Positions 53,053 to 61,554 of a stretch of DNA of 64,000 nucleotides are shown in pieces. The stretch spans positions 124,001-188,000 of the forward strand of contig NZ_VTHB01000007.1 of NCBI RefSeq assembly GCF_009729205.1, in the 5' to 3' direction. Within the stretch, counting starts at the first letter, position 1. Every line of letters begins with the position of its first letter. Made by a program: the position numbers and the translations under genes. The notes under the pieces were generated by a model that was not told the origin of the DNA, ran no database searches, and worked only from the letters and a program-made list of their open reading frames with translations. The DNA is from Mycobacteroides sp. CBMA 271. Its GTDB lineage: Bacteria > Actinomycetota > Actinomycetes > Mycobacteriales > Mycobacteriaceae.

Positions 53053-53550
53053 GTGGATATCGCGCGGTTGAGCCAGCTCCCGTTCACCTACCCGGAGATC
53101 GGCGCGACGGCCGGTGAATTGCCCGCCGGGTATCACCATTTGCACGAATCACGGCAGATAGGGGTGGGTAGGGCTCGATTCGACGAGGCCGCCCAGAGCC
53201 TGATGCTCTTCGGCATTCAACGCGGGATTGGACTGCCCGTGCAGACATCGGCAGCGGGGGCCGCCGAGGGCGTGAACGTGGCGACACGACTCTGGCCGTT
53301 CTGGGCGTTGTGCCGCGTTGTCTACGTGGTCGACGAGCCGAATCGGCGCGGTTTCGCATACGGGACGTTGCAGGGACATCCCGAAACCGGCGAAGAGGCC
53401 TTCACGGTTAACATTGATCCATCCAACGACGTTGTGTCCGTGGAGATTACGGCGTTCTCAAAGCCCTCTTTCTGGTGGGTGCGTGCAGGCAACGTGGCAG
53501 CTCGGCAGCTACAGCGGTTAGTAACTCAGCGTTATCTACGCGCGCTCTGA
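53053..53550 (+). CDS. DUF1990-family protein
   Basis: A 165-residue protein beginning near VDIARLSQLPFTYPEIGATA, the typical DUF1990 opening, with GFAYGTLQGHPETGEEAF and ITAFSKPSFWWVRAGN. GTG 53053 lies six bases after a -10-like TACGTT (leaderless); ATG 53032 is an in-frame alternative overlapping the divergent thioesterase start. Unknown function. Confidence 0.8.
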   Translation: MDIARLSQLPFTYPEIGATAGELPAGYHHLHESRQIGVGRARFDEAAQSLMLFGIQRGIGLPVQTSAAGAAEGVNVATRLWPFWALCRVVYVVDEPNRRGFAYGTLQGHPETGEEAFTVNIDPSNDVVSVEITAFSKPSFWWVRAGNVAARQLQRLVTQRYLRAL

Positions 53551-53715
53551 CCCGAAGCCTGTTCCCCTCCGGTTCGATAACCCTCCCCGGGTAGGCTATT
53601 AGTTAACTGAGCGCTTCCGATAGCTACATTGCGCGTGTCCGAATGCCTGGCGCGTCTCCTGGGAGGATCGAGCATCGTCGGCACCCGATCTGGGATTCAG
53701 CAAATCTTTATGGCA

Positions 53716-53735
53716 ACAGATTAGTTATCATCTGT
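53716..53735. promoter_or_regulatory. Inverted repeat upstream of a small secreted protein
   Basis: ACAGAT-N8-ATCTGT, 49 bases before the ATG of the secreted protein, in an AT-richer stretch (53700-53760). Possible operator; regulator unknown. The rest of the 53551-53784 gap shows no gene. Confidence 0.45.
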
Positions 53736-53784
53736 AACCTGGTGTTCAGTTTTCATTCATGCACCGTTAGGAGCGCTGACCCGC

Positions 53785-54096
53785 ATGGTCTCACTGCCCA
53801 CCCGTGTCGCATTGTTCGCTGGCGCCCTGGGCGCCTCCGCGGCGATGTACCTCGCCCCGATTGCCGCCGCGGACCCGCCGGTGTGTTCGGCCGGGGAAAC
53901 TCCCTACAACCACAGCTGCCGTACCGCCTGCGCCGGTGGCGCACCACGCGTCAGCGGGGCCTGCACCCAGCCCAGCACCAATCTGTATGACCGCGGGTTC
54001 CACGAGCCCACCCATGAGGGCGCCAACCCACGCACGCCGCTGGGTACCAACCCGCAGGTGCCGTTCGGAACGAACACCACGACCACGTTGCAGTAG
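53785..54096 (+). CDS. Small secreted protein
   Basis: A 103-residue protein with a signal peptide cleaved near AAADPP (about residue 29). The mature part has four Cys (two disulfides likely) and a Thr/Pro/Asn-rich tail with NPRTPLGTNPQVPFGTN, a short repeated GTNPQ/GTN pattern. Upstream GGAG is weak. No family recognised. Confidence 0.7.
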   Translation: MVSLPTRVALFAGALGASAAMYLAPIAAADPPVCSAGETPYNHSCRTACAGGAPRVSGACTQPSTNLYDRGFHEPTHEGANPRTPLGTNPQVPFGTNTTTTLQ

Positions 54097-54111
54097 GCGC
54101 ATTTCGACACG

Positions 54112-54143
54112 GTGCCCGGTTGACAATGTTGTCGACCGGGCAC
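54112..54143. terminator. Hairpin terminator between convergent genes
   Basis: GTGCCCGGT (54112-54120) pairs with ACCGGGCAC (54135-54143); inside, GACAA pairs with TTGTC across a T-G wobble. The 15-base-pair stem has a two-base loop. Sixteen bases after the secreted protein stop and eight before the methyltransferase stop. No U tract, as is common in mycobacteria. Confidence 0.75.
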
Positions 54144-54151
54144 TGCCAGCT

Positions 54152-54760
54152 CTAATCCTGTCGCCGCCGAGCGAGCCATACGGTGTGGCGACCACAGTCC
54201 GGGTCTTCGGACTTGTGCGCCAGCACGTCGAACCCGTTTTCGCTCAACAGCATGCGGTATCGATGTTCGTCCATACTCGCGTGGTAGAGCCGCTCGCCCT
54301 GGTACGTACCAATGCTCACACCGGCCGAAGGACCGGTGGTGAACATGAGTGCCCCGCCACCTGTCACGTGCCGCGAGAAGATCGGGAACATCCACTCTTG
54401 GTCACCAACAGGAAGGTGAAAGAGGCTGTTCCACGCGATGATTCCACAGAATGCGCGGTCCAGGGCCAGCGTCCGCATATCTTCCACATGCCAATCGTGT
54501 TCCGGGAATTGGTTTTTGCAGATACTGATCATTGCGGCGGCCCCGTCCACGCCGACGATCTGGCAACCGTGCTCAATCAGGTATCCGGCGATCGGGACTC
54601 CTGTGCCACATCCAAGGTCGAGAACTTCGGGCTCGTCTGGCAGTAGTGCCAAGAACTGGTCCAGCCAGGCCTTCTCGATGACCTGATCGCCACGGATCTG
54701 AGACCAACTGCTCACGGTGCGCTGGTAAAGCTCGATCACACGATCCGCGTCCGAGGCCAC
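54152..54760 (-). CDS. Class I SAM-dependent methyltransferase
   Basis: A 202-residue protein with motif I VLDLGCGTGVPIAG and GVDGAAAMI, a typical Rossmann methyltransferase. The closing region DPDCGRHTVWLARR is family specific. Substrate unknown. Diverges from the PPOX gene. Confidence 0.87.
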   Translation of the reverse strand: MASDADRVIELYQRTVSSWSQIRGDQVIEKAWLDQFLALLPDEPEVLDLGCGTGVPIAGYLIEHGCQIVGVDGAAAMISICKNQFPEHDWHVEDMRTLALDRAFCGIIAWNSLFHLPVGDQEWMFPIFSRHVTGGGALMFTTGPSAGVSIGTYQGERLYHASMDEHRYRMLLSENGFDVLAHKSEDPDCGRHTVWLARRRQD

Positions 54761-54837
54761 GGCTCGAATCTACCGACGTGATCCGACGTCCTCCCAGTGC
54801 GGGAATGAAATCGGCGCCTACGGAGTAGACATCGGAC

Positions 54838-55266
54838 ATGGAACTCAACGAGGCCGCCCGCGTACTCATCGGCGCGGGTGCTGACGCCACGCTCGTCACC
54901 ATCAACCCCGACGGCAGCCCACAGGTTTCCGTCGTGTGGGTTGCCCTGCAATCCGGCGCAGACGGGGACGAGCTGGTCGCCGCGCACCTGTCCGGTGGAT
55001 ACAAGAAGCTGCGCAACATCCGGCGCGATCCCCATGTCGCCGTGACCATCCTCGCGCCCAGCCGGCCCGGCCAGATACGCGACTACCTGACAGTCACGGG
55101 TACTGCGCGCGTCGTCGAGGGTGGCGCGCCCGAGCTCCTCAAGAAGCTTGCCATTGCCCTGCTGGGCACCGACGAACACTTTCCGCCTCCGGACTCCCCC
55201 GACGGGTATCTCACCCGGATCCGCGTCGAATCCGTTGCCGGTAACGGACCCTGGGTTTCGCCGTAG
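54838..55266 (+). CDS. PPOX-class F420-dependent family protein
   Basis: A 142-residue split beta-barrel (pyridoxamine oxidase-like) protein: ATLVTINPDGSPQVSVVWVAL, KKLRNIRRDPHVAVTIL and YLTVTGTARVVEGG. Likely F420 or flavin cofactor. Stop directly abuts that of the convergent membrane protein. Confidence 0.85.
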   Translation: MELNEAARVLIGAGADATLVTINPDGSPQVSVVWVALQSGADGDELVAAHLSGGYKKLRNIRRDPHVAVTILAPSRPGQIRDYLTVTGTARVVEGGAPELLKKLAIALLGTDEHFPPPDSPDGYLTRIRVESVAGNGPWVSP

Positions 55267-55719
55267 CTACTCGCGTCGGCGGAAATGCCAGGGCACGAAG
55301 ATTCCGACCGCCACAAGCGCCAGGCCCAGCACGCCAAAGATCAGCGGGAGGCCCCACGCGGCGTCGAACGAATTGACTTCGGCCTCTTGCGGATTCGCGA
55401 CGTTGTAGCGAACCGACACATCGCGTCCGGTTCTCGGGGAGAGCAGACCTGAGGTGTTGGAGGTGAAGGTGAACTGCTTCCCCTCGACCTCGAACCGCAC
55501 GATGGGATAGTCCGATGTGTGACAGTCTCCGTCGGAGTCACAGCTGCGGCGAGGCTCCTGGCCGATTACCAGGCCCTCAGTAACAGCGCTGTGCTGCTGG
55601 AACCTTGACTCGTGGACACCGACAGCACCACCAATGCCCGCGAAGATCAGTCCAACCACAACGAATATCGCGCAGACTATGAACGGCGTGTTGTCGACAT
55701 TGCGTGTGAACGCCTTCAT
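55267..55719 (-). CDS. DUF3592-like membrane protein
   Basis: A 150-residue protein with an N-terminal and a C-terminal transmembrane helix around an extracytoplasmic domain with two Cys (SCDSDGDCHTSDYP) and RTGRDVSVRYNVANPQEA, typical of DUF3592. GGAGGA precedes two consecutive ATGs (55722, 55719); the second has better spacing. Unknown role. Confidence 0.78.
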   Translation of the reverse strand: MKAFTRNVDNTPFIVCAIFVVVGLIFAGIGGAVGVHESRFQQHSAVTEGLVIGQEPRRSCDSDGDCHTSDYPIVRFEVEGKQFTFTSNTSGLLSPRTGRDVSVRYNVANPQEAEVNSFDAAWGLPLIFGVLGLALVAVGIFVPWHFRRRE

Positions 55720-55768
55720 CATTCCTCCCCATCGCCCTACGGCTACCTCAGATTGTCGCCCATGATCG

Positions 55769-57160
55769 TCAGTCGCGGATGACGCCCTTGGTGCGCATGA
55801 GGAAATCGGCGAGGAAGCCGTCATGCGGGATCTCGGGCGCGGCGTACGAGGTGAGGTGCTGGCCGCTGTAGACGTTGGCCACCGTCGGCTCGTCCAGGAG
55901 CGCGTCGATCAGCTCCCCGTCGCTGGTGATCGCGTTGATCACCAACGAATGCCGCAGCGGGGCAATACCATCGGCCCGCGACCACGGCGAGATCCACGCG
56001 CAAGGGAATGCTAGCTCGGTGTTCAGCGTGTCGACATCGGGTCGTGCCAGCAGGTGCACCGCCGGCCGCAGGGCCGCCGAACCGTCACCGAGGTCTGCCA
56101 CCACTTGGTCTGCGCCCAATAGTGCTGTGGCGCAATGAGCCTTTACCGCAAGATGATCGGCAACGCGCTTGGCCGCATCGAGGGGCTGCGTCGGCAGGGT
56201 CGCGCGTTCGTCGGCGGCTGGCAGCGGCGCGATTGTCGCGAGCCTGGCGGCGATGGCCTGCGCCAGTGGGCGCGGATCACCCTCGTAAAGAACGGCGGTG
56301 GTGTTGGTGCATGCCATTCCGCCCTGCCCACTGATCGATTCGACGATGACGTCCAGGTAGTCGCGCCAGTCCTGTTCGGCAGTGATCAGGATCTTGGTGC
56401 GGCCCGGTCCGTTCACCATTACCGTCGGATCGGCCGCGTACTTGTCGACGATGCCTTGCCCGCCGTACACAACGGCGAGATCGGCGGCGCTGATGATCTC
56501 AGCCGCCCCCGCATGGTCGGTGGGCAGATACAGCGCGTCTTCCGGACGAAACCCGGCGTGACGCAAGGCGTTGACGAGCCGGTGACCGGTGAACGGCTCA
56601 CGTCGCGACGGACGAATCGCGACCCGATAACCCAGCGCCAGCGCCTGTATCCAGGCGCCGTGCACGCCCGGGCTGTTTCCCGATGCGTGGACAGCGAGCA
56701 CCTCGCCGCGACGTGACCACACCGCGCTTCCCCTCCGGGTGGGCTCATCACGCCAGTCGAGGGCGGCGCCCACCGGCCGTGCGGGCGCCGCCGCTTCGAC
56801 AGCGCCGCGTACCGCCGCGGCAACACCGCGGGCACTGGACCGCGCCACCGCGATCGGCAGGCCCGATACCCGGCTGACCATCCCGACGTACTGCTCGAAG
56901 CCCAGGCCACCGATCTCGGCGGTCGCGAAGATCTCTGCGGCCTCTGCCAGAGCGACGCCGCGGTGCGCGGCCGAGAGCGGTCTCACCGTGCGCTGCGCCT
57001 GGATGCTGCGGTGCACATACAGCGCGGGCACGATGCTCAGCTCGGCGACGGGCACGCCCATTACGTCCGCAATCACCTCATGGGCGCGGGTGCGGTACCC
57101 GCCGATGGGTCCGAGCGCGTCGAGTTGAACTATTGTGCTGCTTGGTTTCTCGTCGACCAT
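55769..57160 (-). CDS. Aldehyde dehydrogenase-fold acyl reductase (LuxC-like)
   Basis: A 463-residue protein of the aldehyde dehydrogenase superfamily with Cys284 in GQGGMACTNTTA and NAD-domain features (VHASGNSPGVHG; YGGQGIVDKY). Two bases separate it from the upstream adenylate-forming gene, so both act together: an acyl group is activated and then reduced to an aldehyde. Comparable pairs are LuxE-LuxC and the EhpF-EhpG type of phenazine pathways. Substrate unknown. Confidence 0.78.
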   Translation of the reverse strand: MVDEKPSSTIVQLDALGPIGGYRTRAHEVIADVMGVPVAELSIVPALYVHRSIQAQRTVRPLSAAHRGVALAEAAEIFATAEIGGLGFEQYVGMVSRVSGLPIAVARSSARGVAAAVRGAVEAAAPARPVGAALDWRDEPTRRGSAVWSRRGEVLAVHASGNSPGVHGAWIQALALGYRVAIRPSRREPFTGHRLVNALRHAGFRPEDALYLPTDHAGAAEIISAADLAVVYGGQGIVDKYAADPTVMVNGPGRTKILITAEQDWRDYLDVIVESISGQGGMACTNTTAVLYEGDPRPLAQAIAARLATIAPLPAADERATLPTQPLDAAKRVADHLAVKAHCATALLGADQVVADLGDGSAALRPAVHLLARPDVDTLNTELAFPCAWISPWSRADGIAPLRHSLVINAITSDGELIDALLDEPTVANVYSGQHLTSYAAPEIPHDGFLADFLMRTKGVIRD

Positions 57161-57162
57161 AT

Positions 57163-58254
57163 TCAGTAGACACCTTCGATGACGGCCTCGCCATCGAAGG
57201 TGGCCACGGGCGCGACCTCGCTTACCGAATCCCCGATCTGACCGTCGAGCCCACGGACGCGGATCGCACTGTCGCGTTCGAGGTTGTTGGGGATGAACAT
57301 GCCCTTGCTGATGTGGTTCATCACCACCTGGCCGCGCTCGCCATAGGGGACGCGCTCCCCCGTGTCCGGATCGATCACCCAGAACACCACGTAGGGCGAG
57401 CGTGGATCGAACACGAAGGCGTCGCCGTCAACACGAGTCTTGGTCTGGGACAATATCATCGTGCTGCCGAACGCCATGGCGATGGCCGCAGTCGGAAAGA
57501 CCTCACGGAGCAGATCGAGGGTGTCCAGATCCACGTGGGCACCGCTGAGCAGGATGTAGCGGATCTGCTGATTCACCAGATCCACCAAGGTGTCGTCGCG
57601 CGCGATCGCGCCCAACAACGGTGGACTGGTGTGCAGGTTCCCCACCTTCTGGGTCTGCAGAACAAACCGGGCTTGCTCCAGGACATGCTCTACGTATGCG
57701 GACACTTCTGCGGCGGCGCCCCGCGCGGCAATCTTCTTGACCCAGCGTGGATCCAGATCCACCGGATAGAACACCGAACCCAGCCGCTCGCTGACCGCGC
57801 GCGAAAAGTGGCCGACCCCATGTGGCCCGGTGGGCATCAGGAACAGCAGACCCGAGCCCACCACGAAGCCGCCGGAGGTGAAGTCCTCGATCTGCCATTG
57901 GGTGACCTGTTCAACCCAGTCCGGCAGCTGTGCAGTGCGTTTGGGTGCTCCGGTAGTGCCTCCCGACTCAAAGATCTTCGGAATGGGTGCCGGCAATCCG
58001 TAGCCGCGCGGGATCAGGTCTTCGATCGGCGCAAGCCGCAGTTCGTTGACCACGTTAGGGAACAGCCGAAGATCCTCGAACCCATTCACGTCGGTCAACG
58101 GGTTGAAGTCCAACGTCCGTGCGATCTGCAACCAGAACGGTGAGCCGGTGTCGTCACCGAAATGCCACGCGATCGCGGTACGCAGATACGCCACTGGATC
58201 GACCACCGGTGTAGGTCGTGGGACATCCAGTAGCGAGAAGTCGATCTCGGCCAT
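57163..58254 (-). CDS. Adenylate-forming enzyme (LuxE/EhpF-like)
   Basis: A 363-residue protein with the P-loop ESGGTTGAPKRT (residues 96-107) of the acyl-adenylate family and NHISKGMFIPNNLERD. It is shorter than regular acyl-CoA synthetases, as in LuxE and phenazine-pathway homologues, and lacks the full C-terminal domain. Likely activates a carboxylate for the downstream reductase. Confidence 0.78.
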   Translation of the reverse strand: MAEIDFSLLDVPRPTPVVDPVAYLRTAIAWHFGDDTGSPFWLQIARTLDFNPLTDVNGFEDLRLFPNVVNELRLAPIEDLIPRGYGLPAPIPKIFESGGTTGAPKRTAQLPDWVEQVTQWQIEDFTSGGFVVGSGLLFLMPTGPHGVGHFSRAVSERLGSVFYPVDLDPRWVKKIAARGAAAEVSAYVEHVLEQARFVLQTQKVGNLHTSPPLLGAIARDDTLVDLVNQQIRYILLSGAHVDLDTLDLLREVFPTAAIAMAFGSTMILSQTKTRVDGDAFVFDPRSPYVVFWVIDPDTGERVPYGERGQVVMNHISKGMFIPNNLERDSAIRVRGLDGQIGDSVSEVAPVATFDGEAVIEGVY

Positions 58255-58315
58255 GGCTCAATCCTGGCGTAGTGACGGCCATCCCGAATGGAGTTTCACA
58301 CCCGTTCGCGGCGCG

Positions 58316-59434
58316 TTAACCCTGCCAGATCTCCACGCGATTACCGCCGTTGCGTTTGGCGGAGTACATCGCGTGGTCGGCGTCAGTGACTAGGCATGCT
58401 ACGACGCTGCCCCTCGCGGCCGATGCCAGCGGTTGAGCGGTCGCGACACCCACACTTCCGGTGACCGGGGCGGCGACGACCGATTCCACTCCGGCCCGGA
58501 TCCGCTCGGCAAGCGTCTGCGCCTGCGGCGCCGGAGCAATGACCATTACGCAAAACTCTTCTCCCCCAAGACGTCCAACCACCGCACTGTCGCCCGCGAT
58601 CTCCTCGATGCGCGCCGCGGTGGCCACTATCACCTGGTCTCCGACGGTGTGGCCGAACAGGTCGTTGATCTTCTTGAACCGATCGAGATCGATCATGATG
58701 GCGCTCAGTTCGGCCTCTCTAGATCGTGCCGCCGTGACCAGTGCCGTGGATTGATCGTCGAACCCGCGCCGATTGCGCAGCCCGGTGAGTTGGTCGATCC
58801 CCGCCGCCGCAGCGTCGTTGGTCAGCACCAACTGCGCGAAATGGATGATTGGTGGCACTCCGATCATCAGCGCCGCACTAATGATCGACTTCGCCAGGGC
58901 GACCGCCCAGCCGTGCTGCACGGCCACGATGATCGCCATGATGGCTAGTCCCGGGAGCGATGTCACCAAGTAGAGAGTGATGAGCCGGGCGCCGTGGAAT
59001 GCGCAGATGTAGATCGCCATCAGCGACAACGCGGCCAAGCCAAACATGCCGGTGACGTGGTCGGAGTCGGCAAAGCAGCCAATCCATATTGCCGCCACCG
59101 ACGTGACCGCGAACACCGCAGATTCCCGTTCCCTGGGCAGCGGACCCAACCACCACCGCAGCATCCAGAATGCGCCAATCAGTGCGGCCACAATGTCGAT
59201 TGATCGCCAGAACACCGTCTGCGGCCCCAATGGCGAGTACTGCATCACGAAGGGCACGATGGCCAACGCCCCGGCACAGCCACCCACGACAAGGCGCAAC
59301 GCACCCACCAGCGAGCGCGCGGAGAGGTACGACACCACCAGGTCGTAGCGCGTGGGCGAATTCCACCACCGCGCGAAGGCATCACGCGTAGGTATGTAAG
59401 CCGTAGCGGTGATGCGGGCCGCGAATGCCGCCAT
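58316..59434 (-). CDS. Membrane diguanylate cyclase (GGDEF)
   Basis: A 372-residue protein with about six transmembrane helices (residues 43-205) and a GGDEF domain (DQLTGLRNRRGFDD; IDLDRFKKINDLFGHTVGDQ; GGEEF 290-294). The I-site RxxD is absent (GDSA instead), so product inhibition is not expected. No EAL domain. ATG 59434 has an AAGGAGA site. Confidence 0.9.
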   Translation of the reverse strand: MAAFAARITATAYIPTRDAFARWWNSPTRYDLVVSYLSARSLVGALRLVVGGCAGALAIVPFVMQYSPLGPQTVFWRSIDIVAALIGAFWMLRWWLGPLPRERESAVFAVTSVAAIWIGCFADSDHVTGMFGLAALSLMAIYICAFHGARLITLYLVTSLPGLAIMAIIVAVQHGWAVALAKSIISAALMIGVPPIIHFAQLVLTNDAAAAGIDQLTGLRNRRGFDDQSTALVTAARSREAELSAIMIDLDRFKKINDLFGHTVGDQVIVATAARIEEIAGDSAVVGRLGGEEFCVMVIAPAPQAQTLAERIRAGVESVVAAPVTGSVGVATAQPLASAARGSVVACLVTDADHAMYSAKRNGGNRVEIWQG

Positions 59435-59503
59435 GATTCTCCTTATTGCCCCGCCGAGGGGAAAGTATCGCAACACCGTCGACGCTGGACACGCAAAACA
59501 GCG

Positions 59504-60133
59504 TTACCCGTTGCCGCGCAGGAAGTATCCGGCTACCAGGTCGACGAGTTCGTCCAGAAACTCGTCGCGGTCGATGGCAGGTTCTTCGAGTACATATCGG
59601 ATGGTCAAATTTTCGACGGTTCGGATCGCAATCCAGATGCGGGCGTTGGCGTGTTTCGACGTCGAGGAGCGGACGCGTAGATCCATCACCGCAAGCTCAC
59701 CGACCCGCCGCTCAAAGTCCGCAATCTTGCTACCGAGGCCGAGGCGCGGCGTGTGCTCGATCATCGCCCGAAGAAGCTCGGGCTGCTCACTCATAGTGTC
59801 TAAAAGCACTGCGAGGGTTCGGCGGACGGCGTGTAGGTCACTGGCCCTCCCGACCTGCTCCATGAGTTCGTGGGTGACTGCCGCCGTAATGCGGTCTGCG
59901 TACTCATCGACAACGGCCGCGATGATGACGTCCTTGTTCGGGAAGTACTGGTACAGCGAGCCCGGACTGATGCCCGCCGCCTCCGCGATCCGGTTGGTGG
60001 AGGCGCCCTCATATCCGTGCTCGATCAAGACCTGGCGGCCCGCGTCGACGATTCGCTCAACCATCAAACGCGAGCGTTCCTGCCGCGGGGTACGGCGCGG
60101 AATCCCTGGCTGGCCGCTCGTCGCTGGTGTCAT
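59504..60133 (-). CDS. TetR-family transcriptional regulator
   Basis: A 209-residue repressor; HTH in ASTNRIAEAAGISPGSLYQYF, preceded by TPRQERSRLMVERIVDAG. Start ATG 60133 follows a perfect -10 TACAAT by seven bases. It is divergent from the MpaB-family gene, 44 bases apart, and probably controls it. Confidence 0.86.
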   Translation of the reverse strand: MTPATSGQPGIPRRTPRQERSRLMVERIVDAGRQVLIEHGYEGASTNRIAEAAGISPGSLYQYFPNKDVIIAAVVDEYADRITAAVTHELMEQVGRASDLHAVRRTLAVLLDTMSEQPELLRAMIEHTPRLGLGSKIADFERRVGELAVMDLRVRSSTSKHANARIWIAIRTVENLTIRYVLEEPAIDRDEFLDELVDLVAGYFLRGNG

Positions 60134-60163
60134 CACGCGAATTGTATGCGAGTAAAAGCTCGT
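60134..60163 (-). promoter_or_regulatory. Leaderless promoter of the third TetR gene
   Basis: TACAAT (minus strand, 60146-60141) lies seven bases before the ATG. The inverted repeat CGAG-N6-CTCG (60149-60162) fills the spacer, a candidate operator able to shut off both divergent genes. Confidence 0.55.
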
Positions 60164-60177
60164 GTCACGATTTTGGC

Positions 60178-61554
60178 ATGACATCGTCGTCAACCCGAGG
60201 GAACCGCGTCGATGACGCGGCAGCGACCGGCCCCCACCCCTACGACTATTACTGGCGGCCCGGGATGCCCTTACGCACCGCACCGCCCCGGGTGAGATTC
60301 GATGCGATCTGGTCCCCACCTCGTCGACTGCAGTTGGCGCCGTGGAGGGACTTCAAGGACGTGCCTGTGGCGACAGCGTGGACCGACCTGTACACGGATC
60401 ACCTATGGCAAGGCGACGAATTGATGGACAACGTCGTCAACCGGTTCCGCCGCATGGGGGCGGGCGAAGGGCGCACGATCTTGGAGCAGGCGCTCGACCA
60501 TGGCATCGGCTCTGTCGATATCCCGCCACGGGAACTGACCGACCTATTCGAGCAGCTGGACAATTCCCCCGCCTGGTTCGACCCAGACATGTGGGAGCGA
60601 GGACGGCAGTTGTGGAACAACGCCTCGCTGGCAAGCAAGATCGGAATGGCCATCGGAGACGGCTTCGGGACCCTCGTCGGCGACGAGGTCTCCAACGCCA
60701 CCGGACGAACGGGACGGCTGGTGAACGACCCCCTCCGGCGCTATCTCGAAACACTGACCTGGTTCCACAACATGACCTACCGCGGCGCGATGTCGCGAAC
60801 CTCCGATCCGTTCAAGGACACCGTGCGGGTCCGACTGATGCATGCGCAGGTGCGTGCCGGACTGCGCCGCAGTTGCGGGGATGACCACTTCGCTCATCAC
60901 GGCAATCCCATCTCCAATGCCACGATGATGGCCGCGGCACTCACCTTCGGCCTGCAGCCGTTGTTGATCGACCACGCACACGGACGCACTTGCACCACAA
61001 GCGATCTCGATGCCGTACTGATGTATTGGGGTTACATCGCGTACATATTCGGCGTCGCCGACGAACTCATCCCCCAGAACTGTGCACAGGCACTGGAAGC
61101 GATGGACTTCACCCTTGCCCACGCCGGGGGCCCATCCGAGTGGACCGACACCATGATCACCACAATGATCGACGGTGAGCGTGCGGGACCTCTCACGCGC
61201 GCGGCGATGACACCAGTACTCGGGCTGATGGCTTACTACGGGGGCACAGACATGACCAAGGCGCTGATTCGCGCCACCAGCCTGACCACGGTTACCTTCG
61301 CACCGTGGATACGCGTCGCCAGCGTGTTCGTGAACCTCAATGTCCGATTCCGCAGACTGCTCGACCGCACGCCCCGCGCTGCGCAACGAGCCAGGGCGCG
61401 GGAAAGCGACTCCGCGATGTTCGGCGCATGGCTGAAGGTCGTCCGATTCGCCGCGGCTCGAGGGGGAATCCACGAGACCCGATACGACCACCACAACCAG
61501 ACCGCCTCGATCGGCGCCGGCTGCCCGATCCCACCGCCAAGCGTGTCGCCCTAG
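60178..61554 (+). CDS. Oxygenase MpaB/DUF2236 family protein
   Basis: A 458-residue protein resembling DUF2236 (MpaB, latex clearing protein Lcp). Family stretches: LTWFHNMTYRGAM, RVRLMHAQVR (with the heme-linked His of relatives) and NPISNATMMAAALTFG. Likely a heme b oxygenase; substrate unknown. Its TAG stop overlaps the stop of the convergent kinase in CTAG. Confidence 0.83.
   Translation: MTSSSTRGNRVDDAAATGPHPYDYYWRPGMPLRTAPPRVRFDAIWSPPRRLQLAPWRDFKDVPVATAWTDLYTDHLWQGDELMDNVVNRFRRMGAGEGRTILEQALDHGIGSVDIPPRELTDLFEQLDNSPAWFDPDMWERGRQLWNNASLASKIGMAIGDGFGTLVGDEVSNATGRTGRLVNDPLRRYLETLTWFHNMTYRGAMSRTSDPFKDTVRVRLMHAQVRAGLRRSCGDDHFAHHGNPISNATMMAAALTFGLQPLLIDHAHGRTCTTSDLDAVLMYWGYIAYIFGVADELIPQNCAQALEAMDFTLAHAGGPSEWTDTMITTMIDGERAGPLTRAAMTPVLGLMAYYGGTDMTKALIRATSLTTVTFAPWIRVASVFVNLNVRFRRLLDRTPRAAQRARARESDSAMFGAWLKVVRFAAARGGIHETRYDHHNQTASIGAGCPIPPPSVSP

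Noticed and set aside
53551..53784. Possible tRNA or small RNA gene in this gap
   Set aside because: No cloverleaf with a TTCGAATC-like T arm; the region looks like a promoter area.
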